Assembly (NCBI RefSeq): GCF_009727155.1
Contig: NZ_WNWM01000002.1
Coordinates: 6,634,001-6,698,000, forward strand
Length of the DNA stretch: 64,000 bases
Direction of reading: 5' to 3'
DNA from: Pseudoduganella dura
GTDB lineage: Bacteria > Pseudomonadota > Gammaproteobacteria > Burkholderiales > Burkholderiaceae_D
Below the pieces are notes generated by a model that was not told the DNA's origin, did not search any database, and saw nothing but the letters and a program-made list of their open reading frames with translations. Positions 31,801-40,645 of the stretch are shown piece by piece; position 1 is the first letter of the stretch; each line of letters opens with the position of its first letter. A program made the translations under genes and the position numbers.

Positions 31801-32985
31801 TCACTGCGGCGGCACGTCCTTCAGCACGCCGATCGGTGCATTGACCAGCTTGCCATCGACCTTCTTCACTTCGCGGATGTACATGTTCTGCACGATGTCG
31901 CGGGTGGCCGGGTCGATGCTGATCGGGCCGCGCGGGCTGTTCCACTTCATGCCGGCCAGCACCTTGATCGCCGTGTCGCCGGTCACGTTGCCGTTCAGCT
32001 TGCGGACCGTCTCGGCGATCATGCCCATCGTGTCATACGCCACCACGGTGACGAACGTCGGCGCCGGGCGCTTCGGGTTGGCGGCGGCATAGGCCTTCAG
32101 GAACACCTTGTTGGCATCGTTGTCCAGCGCCGTGGAATAGTTCAGCACCGTCACGGCGCCGAGCGCGCGATCGCCCAGTGCTTCCAGCGTGGGCGAATCG
32201 CTCGTCATGTCGCCCACGCCGAGGAACCTGATGCCGGCCTTGTCCAGCCCCTTGTCGGTAAAGACCTTCAGCAATGCCGTGCCGTCTTCGGCGCCGGGCG
32301 CGAAGAAGAACAGCGCATCGGGTTTCTGGTCCTTGGCGCGCTGCACGAACGGCGAATAGTCGGGATTGGCCAGCGGCGCGCGCGCCGAGCCGACCACCTT
32401 GCCGCCGGCCTCGCTGAAACCCTTGATGAACTTCGTCTCGGCATCGGCGCCGGTGCTGTAGTCGCTGACGAGCGTATATACGGTGCCAATCGCCTTGCCG
32501 TTCCTGCTCTTGCCCGTCCAGGTGCCGAACGGCTCCGTCATCTGGTGCATCGTCATCGACGTGCGCACCATGTACGGCGACTTTTCCGTGATGCCGGTGG
32601 TAACGGCGTTCATCACGATCATCGGCGTTTTCGAACGCGTGGCCAGCGGCGCCACCGCCAGCGCGCTCGGCGTCAGCGAAAAGCCGATCAGGAAGTCGAC
32701 CTTCTCGCGGGCGATCAGTTCCTGCGCGGCGCGTTTCGAGTGGTCGGCATTCGAGCCGCCGTCGTCGCGGTAGATCACCTCGATCTTCTTGCCGGCCACC
32801 TTGTCGCCGTATTGCTGTAAGTAGGTGCGAATGCCATCCTCGAACGGCTTGCCGATGTTCGCATACGGGCCCGTCAGTGCGGCGATCACGCCGATCTTGA
32901 TCGTGTCCTCGGCCAGCGCCGCCGATGGCAGGCAGGTCGCGGCGATGGTGCCCAGGGTAGCAAGTGCGATGGTGCGGATCTTCAT
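31801..32985 (-). CDS. Periplasmic ligand-binding protein, Liv/CouP type
   Basis: A 394-residue ABC transporter substrate-binding protein of the branched-chain amino acid/aromatic acid type. The signal peptide is KIRTIALATLGTIAATCLPSAALA, followed by the typical start DTIKIGVIAALTGPYANIGK. It is the last gene of the ech-vdh-fcs operon, and in Rhodopseudomonas the related CouP binds p-coumarate, ferulate and similar acids, so a hydroxycinnamate or related aromatic ligand is likely. No permease or ATPase genes accompany it in the window. A terminator follows. Confidence 0.9.
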   Translation of the reverse strand: MKIRTIALATLGTIAATCLPSAALAEDTIKIGVIAALTGPYANIGKPFEDGIRTYLQQYGDKVAGKKIEVIYRDDGGSNADHSKRAAQELIAREKVDFLIGFSLTPSALAVAPLATRSKTPMIVMNAVTTGITEKSPYMVRTSMTMHQMTEPFGTWTGKSRNGKAIGTVYTLVSDYSTGADAETKFIKGFSEAGGKVVGSARAPLANPDYSPFVQRAKDQKPDALFFFAPGAEDGTALLKVFTDKGLDKAGIRFLGVGDMTSDSPTLEALGDRALGAVTVLNYSTALDNDANKVFLKAYAAANPKRPAPTFVTVVAYDTMGMIAETVRKLNGNVTGDTAIKVLAGMKWNSPRGPISIDPATRDIVQNMYIREVKKVDGKLVNAPIGVLKDVPPQ

Positions 32986-33042
32986 GGTGTCTCCTCCATT
33001 TATAGGTTGTCAGTGCGCCGTCAATGCGTCGTCTGCGCGTTG

Positions 33043-34896
33043 TCAGTGCGCCCGGATGGTGCCGTCACCGTCACGACCGCCGTCGTACATCGCTGCCACC
33101 TGCTCCGCGCGCCGAGCCAGCACCGCCGCCTGGTTGACGGAACCCTTGTCCGTCAATTCCCGGTGATCGATGGATGGCGGCTCGTCCTGCAGCCGCAGCA
33201 TCGCCACCGCGGTCGAGGAACCGGTGGATTCGGCATTCAGGCGTCCCAGCAGGCCGGCAAAGAATTCCCTTACCGGCGCGCTGGCAAGCACCTGGGCCGG
33301 TGTCGCCCCGGCCGCCAGCCCCGCCAGCGCCTGGCAGTGTTCCATCCGCGGGAACACCAGCAGCCCGATCGCGTTGCGGTCGATGCCGGTAGCGACGGCG
33401 TCGAGCACATATGGCGCGCCCATGCTGATCACCTTCGCGCGCAAGGGCCCCACGCTGACGAAGGTGCCGGTGGCCAGCTTGAAATCCTCGGCGATGCGGC
33501 CGTCGAACATGAAGCCCAGTTCCGGCTGCGATGCGTCGGCGAAGCGCAGCGCGTCGCCGGTGCGGTAGTAGCCTTCGTCGTCGAACGCCTCGGCGGTCAG
33601 CGCCGGCATGCGCCAGTAGCCCGGCATCACGTGCGGCCCCTTGAAGCGCGCTTCGAGCTTGCCGCCGACCGGCACCAGCTTGACCCGGCAGCCGGGCGCC
33701 GGCACGCCCACGTAGCCGGCGCGCACGATCGGCCCGGTGCCGAACGTGCACGACGGCGACGTCTCCGTCATGCCCAGGCCCGTCATGATGCGGATCGATT
33801 CGCCGCAATGGCGCACCGCGATCGCGTCGAGCCGGTCCCACGCCGCCTGCGACAGGCCCGCACCCGCGCAGAAGAACAGTTTTACCCGCGAGAAGAAGGT
33901 GTCGCGCAGCTGCGCATCGGTTTCCAGCGCGTCGGTCAGCATCTCCCATCCCTTGGGAATGTTGAAGTAGACGGTGGGCGCGATTTCCTTCAGGTTGGCC
34001 AGCGTGCGGCCGATATCGTTCGGCGTGGGGCGGCCGTCGTCGAGGTACAGCGTGCCGCCGTTGTACAGCGCGATCCCCACGTTGTGGCTGCCGCCGAATG
34101 TGTGATTCCACGGCAACCAGTCCACCAGCACCGGCGGCTCGTCGCCGAAGAAGGGAAACGTCTGCAGCAGCATCTGCTGGTTGCTGCTCCACATGCCGTG
34201 CGTGGTGATCACCGCCTTCGGCTTCTTCGTCGAACCGGACGTGAACAGGAACTTGGCGATCGTGTCCGGCCCGACGGCGGCATTGGCCGCGTCGACCGTC
34301 GACGGCACGGTCTCCAGCAGCGCGGCAAGGCGGGTGGCCTCGATGCCGGGAACGTCGCCTTCATCGAGGATCAGTTCCGCATCGCCCGGCAGCACCGCCG
34401 CGATCGCCCGGCCGAACAGGCGGCCGTCCGACGCATACACGGCGCCGGGCGTCAGGTGGGCGACCAGTTCGTCCAGCCGGCCGAAATCGGTGGCCACCAG
34501 CGAATAGGCCGGCGACACCGGCACATAGGGCACGCCGGCGTACATGGCGCCCAGCGCCAGCTGGTAATGCTGCAGGTCGTTACCGGACAGGATCACCAGC
34601 GGCCGTTCGGCGGACAGGCCGCGGTCCAGCAGCGCCTGGCCGATCCGGCGGGCGCGCTCGAGCATGTCGGCGTAGGTCAGCCGCACCCATTCGTCGTCGG
34701 GCCCGCGCCGCGCGACCAGCGTACGCGCCGGCCACTCGCGCGCGCCGCGCACCAGGCAATCGGTAAAACGGCGCGGCACGTCGCCCAGCGGCGTTTCGGC
34801 GTCCACGTACCAGGCGTCGCCTTCCTCGCGGACGGATACCTGCGGGCGGCCGATCGCCACGGGACGGCACCGTCCCGGCATCTGCGATGCAATCAT
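33043..34896 (-). CDS. fcs: Feruloyl-CoA synthetase
   Basis: A 617-residue ANL-superfamily acyl-CoA ligase. The AMP-binding motif is FLFTSGSTKKPKAV, followed by VDWLPWNHTFGGSHN, GLGMTETSP and YYRTGDALRF. Feruloyl-CoA synthetases carry exactly this WLPWNHTFGG segment. It activates ferulate (or p-coumarate, caffeate) with CoA and ATP, giving the substrate of the hydratase/lyase encoded upstream. It begins 9 bp after vdh in the same operon. The C-terminal Lys-containing lid is present (DHRELTDKGSVNQ). Confidence 0.94.
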   Translation of the reverse strand: MIASQMPGRCRPVAIGRPQVSVREEGDAWYVDAETPLGDVPRRFTDCLVRGAREWPARTLVARRGPDDEWVRLTYADMLERARRIGQALLDRGLSAERPLVILSGNDLQHYQLALGAMYAGVPYVPVSPAYSLVATDFGRLDELVAHLTPGAVYASDGRLFGRAIAAVLPGDAELILDEGDVPGIEATRLAALLETVPSTVDAANAAVGPDTIAKFLFTSGSTKKPKAVITTHGMWSSNQQMLLQTFPFFGDEPPVLVDWLPWNHTFGGSHNVGIALYNGGTLYLDDGRPTPNDIGRTLANLKEIAPTVYFNIPKGWEMLTDALETDAQLRDTFFSRVKLFFCAGAGLSQAAWDRLDAIAVRHCGESIRIMTGLGMTETSPSCTFGTGPIVRAGYVGVPAPGCRVKLVPVGGKLEARFKGPHVMPGYWRMPALTAEAFDDEGYYRTGDALRFADASQPELGFMFDGRIAEDFKLATGTFVSVGPLRAKVISMGAPYVLDAVATGIDRNAIGLLVFPRMEHCQALAGLAAGATPAQVLASAPVREFFAGLLGRLNAESTGSSTAVAMLRLQDEPPSIDHRELTDKGSVNQAAVLARRAEQVAAMYDGGRDGDGTIRAH

Positions 34897-34905
34897 GTGC
34901 CCTCC

Positions 34906-36351
34906 TCAGATCGGGTAGTGGCGCGGCGTGGTCTGCACCGTGATCCAGCGCAGGTCCGTGAATTCGGCGATGGCGGCCCTGCCGCCGAAGCGGCCGTAGC
35001 CGCTGGCCTTCACGCCGCCGAACGGCATTTGCGCCTCGTCGTGCACGGTGGGCCCGTTGATGTGGCAGATGCCCGATTCGATACGGCGCGCCACGGCCAT
35101 CGCGCGACCGATGTCGCGGCTGAATACGGCGGCCGACAGGCCGTATTCGCTGTCGTTGGCGAGGCGGATTCCTTCCTCGTCGCCGTCGAAGCGGATGATC
35201 GACACGACCGGGCCGAAGGCCTCTTCGCGGTAGGCGGCCATGTCCGGCGTCACGCCGTCGATGATGGCCGGCTGCAGCAGGTTGCCGTCGGCGCTCGGCA
35301 CTGCCGGCAGCACCGTCGCGCCGCGTTCCACCGCGTCGCGCACCAGCGCTTCCACGCGCTGCGCGGCGGCCGGGTCGACCATGCCGGCAAGCGGCGCGTC
35401 GGCATGCGCAGCCTTCAGGCCGGCGGTCTTGGCGGCGAATTTTTCCAGGAATGCCGGGGCAATCTTCCGGTCGACGAGGATCCGGTCGGCGGACATGCAG
35501 ATCTGGCCCTGGTTGAAGAACGACGAGAACGCGGCCGCTTCCACTGCGGCATCGATATCGGCATCGTCCAGCACCACGACCGGGTTCTTGCCGCCCAGTT
35601 CCAGCAGCACGGGCTTCAGGTGCTTCGCGGCCTGCTGCGCGATGATGCGGCCCACATGCGTGGAGCCCGTGAAATTGATGCGGCGTACGGCCGGGTGGGC
35701 GATCAGCCGTTCGACCACGGCGGCCGCATCCTGCGGCGCGTTGGTGATCACGTTGACGACGCCGGCCGGGAAGCCCGCTTCCTCGAACACGGTGCCGATC
35801 AGCCGGTGCAGCGCCGGACATTGCTCGGAAGCCTTCAGGATCACCGTGTTGCCGCAGGCCAGCGGCATCGCCACGGCGCGCGTGGCCAGGATCACCGGCG
35901 CATTCCACGGCGCGATGCCAAGCACCACGCCGCACGGCTGGCGCACGCCCATCGCCAGCGAACCGGGAACGTCGGATGGAATCACTTCGCCGGCAATCTG
36001 GGTGGTCATGCCGGCCGCCTCGCGCAGCATGTTCGCCGCCAGCGTCACGTTGAACCCGTACCACATCGGGCTGCCGCCCGCCTCGAGCGTGCCGCGCGCC
36101 ACGAACTCGGCGCGGTACTGTTCCATCGTGTCAGCAGCCTTGAGCAACAGGCCGCGGCGCTGGGCCGGCGGCATCGCCGACCATGCCGGGAAGGCACGCT
36201 GCGCGGCATCGGCGGCGCGCTGGGCGTCCTCCACGGTGGCCGCGGCGGCGCGGGTGGCGGTTTCGCCACTGGCGGGATTGCGGCGCTCGAACACGGCGCC
36301 GTTCGAAGCGGCGGACGGCGATCCGTCCACCAGCAAATCGGTGTCAAACAT
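34906..36351 (-). CDS. vdh: Vanillin dehydrogenase (aldehyde dehydrogenase)
   Basis: A 481-residue NAD(P)-dependent aldehyde dehydrogenase. The general-base Glu is in LLELGGKNPVV and the catalytic Cys in FNQGQICMSADRI, with APWNAPVIL and EEAFGPVVSI also conserved. Position between ech and fcs makes vanillin, produced from feruloyl-CoA, the likely substrate, giving vanillate. AGGAGA precedes the ATG at 36351. Vanillate demethylase genes are not in the window. Confidence 0.93.
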   Translation of the reverse strand: MFDTDLLVDGSPSAASNGAVFERRNPASGETATRAAAATVEDAQRAADAAQRAFPAWSAMPPAQRRGLLLKAADTMEQYRAEFVARGTLEAGGSPMWYGFNVTLAANMLREAAGMTTQIAGEVIPSDVPGSLAMGVRQPCGVVLGIAPWNAPVILATRAVAMPLACGNTVILKASEQCPALHRLIGTVFEEAGFPAGVVNVITNAPQDAAAVVERLIAHPAVRRINFTGSTHVGRIIAQQAAKHLKPVLLELGGKNPVVVLDDADIDAAVEAAAFSSFFNQGQICMSADRILVDRKIAPAFLEKFAAKTAGLKAAHADAPLAGMVDPAAAQRVEALVRDAVERGATVLPAVPSADGNLLQPAIIDGVTPDMAAYREEAFGPVVSIIRFDGDEEGIRLANDSEYGLSAAVFSRDIGRAMAVARRIESGICHINGPTVHDEAQMPFGGVKASGYGRFGGRAAIAEFTDLRWITVQTTPRHYPI

Positions 36352-36434
36352 GGTGTCTCCTCTGTGTTCCGGGTGGGCCGGCGGGTGGCTCCCGCTCTTG
36401 TGGCCCGTACTATATAGGAAGGATCGAAGGCGGA

Positions 36435-37268
36435 TCAGCCGCGCTTGTAGGCCTGCAGGCCCGGCTTGATGGTCTTGTCGTCCAGGAACTGCTTGAGGCC
36501 TTCCTTGCGGCCCTTTTCCGGGTCGCGGTAGTTCGACTGGTCGGTCTTCGCGTACAGGTAATCCTCGCCCTGCTCCCAGGTCAGTTCGCGGGCGCGCTTG
36601 AAGCCCTGCTTCGCATAGCGCAGCACCACCGGGTTTTTCTCGAGCAGGTTCCGGGCCAGCGCGATGACCGCGTCGCGCAGCTCTTCCTTCGGCACGCTGC
36701 GGTTGACCAGGCCCATCGCGGCGGCCTGCTTGCCGGTGAACGTCTCGCCGGTCATGATGTAGTGCAGCGCCTGGCGGTGACCCATCGTGTCCGCCACGGC
36801 CTTGCTGACCAGGTTGCCCGGGGGGATGCCCCAGTTCACCTCGGACAGGCCGAATACCGCCTCGTCGGCCGCGATGGCCAGGTCGCAGGCCACCAGCGGC
36901 GAGAACGCGCCGCCGAAGCACCAGCCGTTGACCATGGCGATCGTGGCCTTGCTGTACATGCGCAGCAGTTTCCATTGCCACTGGGAGCAGTCGCGGCGCA
37001 TGCGCTCCTGCATGATTTCCGGCTTGCCGTCGGTCTCGCGGAAGTACTCCTTCAGGTCCATGCCGGCGGTCCACGCCTCGCCGGCGCCGGTCAGCACGAT
37101 CACCTGGGCATCGTCGTCAAGTTCCAGCGTTTCCAGCACGTCGATCATTTCGCGGTTCAGCGTGGGGCTCATCGCATTGCGTTTTTCCGGGCGGTTCAGC
37201 GTGATCCAGCCGATGCCGTCCGCCACGTCCACCTTCACCGTCTGCCAGCGCGCTTCGTAATTTGCCAT
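36435..37268 (-). CDS. ech: Feruloyl-CoA hydratase/lyase (HCHL)
   Basis: A 277-residue crotonase-family enzyme that hydrates feruloyl-CoA and cleaves it to vanillin and acetyl-CoA. The diagnostic HCHL segment GAGEAWTAGMDLKEYFRE is present, as is the catalytic Glu in FGLSEVNWGIPPGNLVSK. Length matches the 276-residue Pseudomonas enzyme. AGGAG precedes the ATG at 37268. It is the first gene of the ech-vdh-fcs-binding protein operon, 86 nt downstream of a promoter flanked by two MarR-type palindromes. Confidence 0.95.
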   Translation of the reverse strand: MANYEARWQTVKVDVADGIGWITLNRPEKRNAMSPTLNREMIDVLETLELDDDAQVIVLTGAGEAWTAGMDLKEYFRETDGKPEIMQERMRRDCSQWQWKLLRMYSKATIAMVNGWCFGGAFSPLVACDLAIAADEAVFGLSEVNWGIPPGNLVSKAVADTMGHRQALHYIMTGETFTGKQAAAMGLVNRSVPKEELRDAVIALARNLLEKNPVVLRYAKQGFKRARELTWEQGEDYLYAKTDQSNYRDPEKGRKEGLKQFLDDKTIKPGLQAYKRG

Positions 37269-37334
37269 CTTTGTCTCCTCTGGGTTGTCCTCGGCAGGCA
37301 GCCCGACTGTCGTCCGATATCGATTCATCGGTTT

Positions 37335-37353
37335 ATATCAGGCTGCCTGATAT
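37335..37353. promoter_or_regulatory. MarR-type operator 1, at the ech transcription start
   Basis: A perfect palindrome, ATATCAGGC-T-GCCTGATAT, begins one base after the predicted +1 of the ech promoter. It shares the core ATATCAGG-N3-CCTGATAT with the site in front of the feruloyl esterase gene. Confidence 0.8.
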
Positions 37354-37360
37354 GTAGAAC

Positions 37361-37389
37361 ATACTATTCCCAATCAGGCAGCCTGACAA
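37361..37389 (-). promoter_or_regulatory. Promoter of the ech-vdh-fcs operon
   Basis: The minus strand has TTGTCA (37389-37384), 17 bp, then TAGTAT (37366-37361), predicting a start near 37354. The -35 overlaps operator 2 and the start overlaps operator 1. Confidence 0.75.
37374..37386. promoter_or_regulatory. MarR-type operator 2, over the ech -35
   Basis: A 13-bp palindrome, TCAGGC-A-GCCTGA, carries the same core as operator 1 but lacks the outer ATA/TAT bases, so it is probably the weaker site. Confidence 0.7.
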
Positions 37390-37408
37390 GTGCTTTTTTA
37401 CGGGGTGA

Positions 37409-39208
37409 TTACTGGCAACTGAAGCTGGCGGCGTCGTCCACATTGCCGCCGACATAAGTGGCCACCTTCGGCCAGCTGCACAGCGGCCGCGTGCGGCCGG
37501 CGGGGATCGTGCCGAGGCCCGGATTGGCGCTGGCCGCCCGGGCCGTGGCGCGGATGGCTTCCGGCTGCGCGCCGTTTTCCACCCAGTCCACCAGCGCGCC
37601 CAGCATGTCGAACTGGTCGGTGGCCGGGCCGCCGCTGCAGTGGTTCATGCCCGGCACCGCGAACACGCGGGCGAACGACGGGGCGTCGGCGTAGTTGGCC
37701 TTCAGCGCGTTCAGCCAGTCGACCGTGTCGTCGAACGAAAACACGGGATCGCTGACGCCATGGAACACGAGCACCTTGCCGCCGCGGCCGCGCAGCGTGT
37801 CGAGCCGTCCCGGCGTGGCCGGCGTCATGAACGACATCGACGATTCCCTGTAGATGCCCGTCGCGGTGTGGATAGCGGCCGCGCCGGTATCGAAATTGAA
37901 GTTCAGCGCGTAGTCGAGCAGCGTGGTGCCGCCGCCGGTCAGCACGTCAGGATTGGCCGGTGGCGTGGAGAAAATGAAGGCCATCGACGGCGCGCCCAGC
38001 GTGGCGGTCAGGCCCGGCGCGGTCGCGCTGCCCAGCTTCCAGGCGCGCCAGCCTGGTGCGGCCAGGCCCGGGTCCCACGACCAGCGCGCATACAGCGCCG
38101 TGCCCGCCGAGTTCTTCGGGCCGTCGTACACCTTCCGCAGCGCGGCCTTCTGCGTGGCCGTCAGGCACGTGCCGTCCGGCGTGCCGGCGCAGATGGGCAC
38201 ATCCTTCTCCAGCGAGAACGCGGCCTGGCAGCGCGGCGTGTCCGACACGATGCCGTCGGCCAGGCCGTCGAGCGCGTCGCAGCGCTCGAGGATTTTATTG
38301 GCCACCAGCCGCAGGTCGGGGTCGGAGAACCCGGCGCCGATATTCGGGCGGCCGTCGGCGGCTTTCGGCGCGGCAGTGGCCAGCGCCTGCGCATCCCACA
38401 TCTGCGCGACCGCCGCCCGCGGCAGGTTGTAGCCCGGCGCGCCGGCCAGCACGCCGTCGTACTGGTCGCCGAAGCGGCTGGCGGCCACCAGCCCGTGCCG
38501 CCCGCCGTTCGAGCAACCCACGATGTACGAGCGGTCCGGCGCCTTGCCGTAGGCGGCCTTGATCAGGTTCTTCGCCATCGGCGTCAGCTGGCCGACCGCG
38601 TTGTAGCCATAGTCGAGACGTGCCTGCGGATCGAGCCCGTACACCTGGCCGGCGATTGCGCCGCCGCGCGTGGCGTCGGGCACGTGGCCGGCATCCGAGC
38701 TGATGACGGCGTAGCCCTGCAGCAGCGCATTGCTGACCGGGCCGCCACCCGGCAGGTTGCCGAAGGCGGCGTTGCCGCCCGTGGTGCTGCCGTCGTTGCC
38801 GCCGTTGGCCTGGTAGAAGAAACGGCCGTTCCAGTCGCGCGGCAGGCGCATCTCGAAACCGATCGCATAGGGCCGGCCGTCCACGCCGGTGCGCTCGTTC
38901 ATCTTGCCGAGCACCACGCAATGTTCGGGCATCGGCGTGGCCACGCCGTTCAGCGTCTGCGTCACGCTGCCGGCCGGTGCCAGCGTGGCGGAAGTGATCG
39001 TGGTATTGGCGAACGCCGCCTTCGCGGCGAGGTCGGTACAGCTGGCGAGGGCCGCGCCGCTGGCCGCGGCCAGGCGGGGCAAGGTACCGGCGGTCGAAGT
39101 TGCCGGGGTAGTGGGCGAGGTATTCGCGGTGCCGCTGCCGCCGCATGCCGGCAGCGTGGCGGCGAGCGCCAGCACCGCCAGCGCCGGGCGGAAGGTTGAT
39201 GTCTGCAT
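37409..39208 (-). CDS. Tannase/feruloyl esterase family lipoprotein
   Basis: A 599-residue protein with a lipoprotein signal (LAVLALAATLPACGG, lipobox LPAC), so probably anchored in the outer membrane. The nucleophile Ser is in IVGCSNGGRHGL (the CS-x-GG motif of the tannase family), the acid Asp probably in FHGVSDPVFSF and the His in VPGMNHCSGG, with paired Cys that join Ser and His regions in this family. It would release ferulate from plant cell-wall esters, feeding ech-vdh-fcs. It has its own promoter with a MarR-type operator. GGAG precedes the ATG at 39208. Confidence 0.92.
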   Translation of the reverse strand: MQTSTFRPALAVLALAATLPACGGSGTANTSPTTPATSTAGTLPRLAAASGAALASCTDLAAKAAFANTTITSATLAPAGSVTQTLNGVATPMPEHCVVLGKMNERTGVDGRPYAIGFEMRLPRDWNGRFFYQANGGNDGSTTGGNAAFGNLPGGGPVSNALLQGYAVISSDAGHVPDATRGGAIAGQVYGLDPQARLDYGYNAVGQLTPMAKNLIKAAYGKAPDRSYIVGCSNGGRHGLVAASRFGDQYDGVLAGAPGYNLPRAAVAQMWDAQALATAAPKAADGRPNIGAGFSDPDLRLVANKILERCDALDGLADGIVSDTPRCQAAFSLEKDVPICAGTPDGTCLTATQKAALRKVYDGPKNSAGTALYARWSWDPGLAAPGWRAWKLGSATAPGLTATLGAPSMAFIFSTPPANPDVLTGGGTTLLDYALNFNFDTGAAAIHTATGIYRESSMSFMTPATPGRLDTLRGRGGKVLVFHGVSDPVFSFDDTVDWLNALKANYADAPSFARVFAVPGMNHCSGGPATDQFDMLGALVDWVENGAQPEAIRATARAASANPGLGTIPAGRTRPLCSWPKVATYVGGNVDDAASFSCQ

Positions 39209-39233
39209 GAACGTCTCCGGTTATTGTTGAATT

Positions 39234-39256
39234 CAATATCAGGTTTCCTGATATTG
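39234..39256. promoter_or_regulatory. MarR-type operator 3, in front of the feruloyl esterase gene
   Basis: Perfect 10-bp arms CAATATCAGG / CCTGATATTG are separated by TTT. The core is the same as operators 1 and 2. It lies at the predicted start of the esterase promoter and between the esterase and marR genes. Confidence 0.8.
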
Positions 39257-39261
39257 ACTTC

Positions 39262-39291
39262 ATGGTAACTCCAGAGACTGTGCCGTGACAA
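39262..39291 (-). promoter_or_regulatory. Probable promoter of the feruloyl esterase gene
   Basis: TTGTCA (39291-39286) and TACCAT (39267-39262) are separated by 18 bp on the minus strand, with start near 39255. The -35 is identical to that of the ech operon, and the operator core begins 37 bp after it, against 36 bp in the ech promoter. Confidence 0.55.
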
Positions 39292-39409
39292 GCGTTCGTT
39301 ACAACACCTGGAAGCCGTGCGTGCCGTCCCGCGTACCGTCCTGCACGACGTATCCCGCCATCGCGCCGGCAGCACTTACAATACCGGCAGTTCCACTATC
39401 AACCTCGAC

Positions 39410-39856
39410 ATGCCATTACAGAACGACATGCCGGGCCGCCCGTCCGGCCTGGCCTACCTCGTGGGCCGCCTCGATCACGTGCTCAGCCGCCGCCTGCGCG
39501 ACAGCCTCGCGCCGCTTGGCCTCAGCGTGCCCCAGTACACCGCCCTGTCGGTGTTCCGCGCCCAGGGTTCGCTGTCGAACGCGCAGCTCGCCGAACGCAC
39601 GATGGTGTCGCCCCAGTCGGCCAACGAAATGGTGAAGACGATGGAGGCGCAGGGCTGGATCGAGCGGCGCCCGGATCCTTCGCACGGCCGGATCATCCAG
39701 ATCAGCCTGACGGTCGCCGGCCACGCGGTCATGCAACGCTGCGATGCGGAAGTGGTGAAGGTGGAGGCGCAGATGTTCCCGGACCTGGACACGCCGCAGC
39801 GCACGGCGCTGCAGGCCGCCTTGCGGGGCGCGGTGCGCGCGCTGAGCGAAGGATGA
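39410..39856 (+). CDS. MarR-family regulator of ferulate catabolism
   Basis: A 148-residue MarR protein. The winged helix-turn-helix is seen in SLSNAQLAERTMVSPQSANE and the wing in ERRPDPSHGRIIQISLT. It is divergent from the feruloyl esterase gene, and matching palindromes lie in this intergenic region and at the ech promoter. MarR regulators such as FerC and CouR repress hydroxycinnamate genes and release DNA on binding the CoA thioester; the same is inferred here. The start is uncertain (ATG at 39410 or 39428); neither has a good Shine-Dalgarno. Confidence 0.9.
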   Translation: MPLQNDMPGRPSGLAYLVGRLDHVLSRRLRDSLAPLGLSVPQYTALSVFRAQGSLSNAQLAERTMVSPQSANEMVKTMEAQGWIERRPDPSHGRIIQISLTVAGHAVMQRCDAEVVKVEAQMFPDLDTPQRTALQAALRGAVRALSEG

Positions 39857-39968
39857 CCGTCGCGGCCGCCGCGCGTCACACGGCTGAAGCAAAAATCACG
39901 GATAATCGCGCTCTTGCATCGTGCTCCTGCACCGGGCTTTTCCACCGCGCTTTTCCAGAACGAATCCA

Positions 39969-40451
39969 ATGACGCAACTTTCCATCATCGTCGCCATCGA
40001 CCGCCAGCGCGGCATCGGCGTGCGCAACACGCTGCCGTGGCACCTGCCGGAAGACCTGGCCCACTTCAAGCGCCTGACGACCGGCCACCCGATCATCATG
40101 GGCCGCAAGACCTTCGATTCGATCGGCCGCCCGCTGCCCAACCGGCGCAGCATCGTGATCACACGCGACGCCGCGTGGCGGCGCGATGGGGTCGAGGCCG
40201 TGCATTCGCTGGAGGAAGCGGTCGCCCTGGCGGGCGACGCGCCGGCGTTCATCATCGGCGGTGCCCAGGTGTTCGACACGGCGCTGGCCGTGGCCGACCA
40301 GCTGATCGTGACCGAGATCGACGGGGAGTTCGAATGCGACACGTTCTTCGCACCGGTCGACCCGGCCACGTGGCGCGAGGTCGAACGCACCCGGCACCTG
40401 TCGGCAAACGGGATGGCGTTCGACGTCGTCATCTACCGCCGCCACGGCTGA
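39969..40451 (+). CDS. folA: Dihydrofolate reductase
   Basis: A 160-residue enzyme reducing dihydrofolate to tetrahydrofolate with NADPH. Conserved parts are the N-terminal SIIVAIDRQRGIGVRNTLPW, the active-site Asp in LPEDLAHFKRLT, GRKTFDSIGRPLPNR and FIIGGAQVF. The length is standard. It replaces the folate oxidised by the thyA product encoded at 25 kb. Confidence 0.97.
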   Translation: MTQLSIIVAIDRQRGIGVRNTLPWHLPEDLAHFKRLTTGHPIIMGRKTFDSIGRPLPNRRSIVITRDAAWRRDGVEAVHSLEEAVALAGDAPAFIIGGAQVFDTALAVADQLIVTEIDGEFECDTFFAPVDPATWREVERTRHLSANGMAFDVVIYRRHG

Positions 40452-40645
40452 TGCGCACCGCACTCACCTCTTCCAGGTCCGGGCGCCCCACGGTGGCGCC
40501 GCTGCCGGGGCGGTTCGGTGATAATTTTTATACCTGAGCGGTGCGAATTCTGCGAAAATCGCGGACCTGATTTTTCAGACTTGTTTTTTGCACCCAGCCC
40601 GCCCTGGTCACATGAGACCCGGGCGTTCTTCTTTTTGGAGTCACA

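Noticed and set aside
33007..36417. Very long plus-strand open frame (over 1100 codons) across the ferulate genes
   Set aside because: It lies opposite fcs and vdh, whose proteins carry all family motifs, and its His/Arg/Gln-rich translation is the typical antisense shadow.
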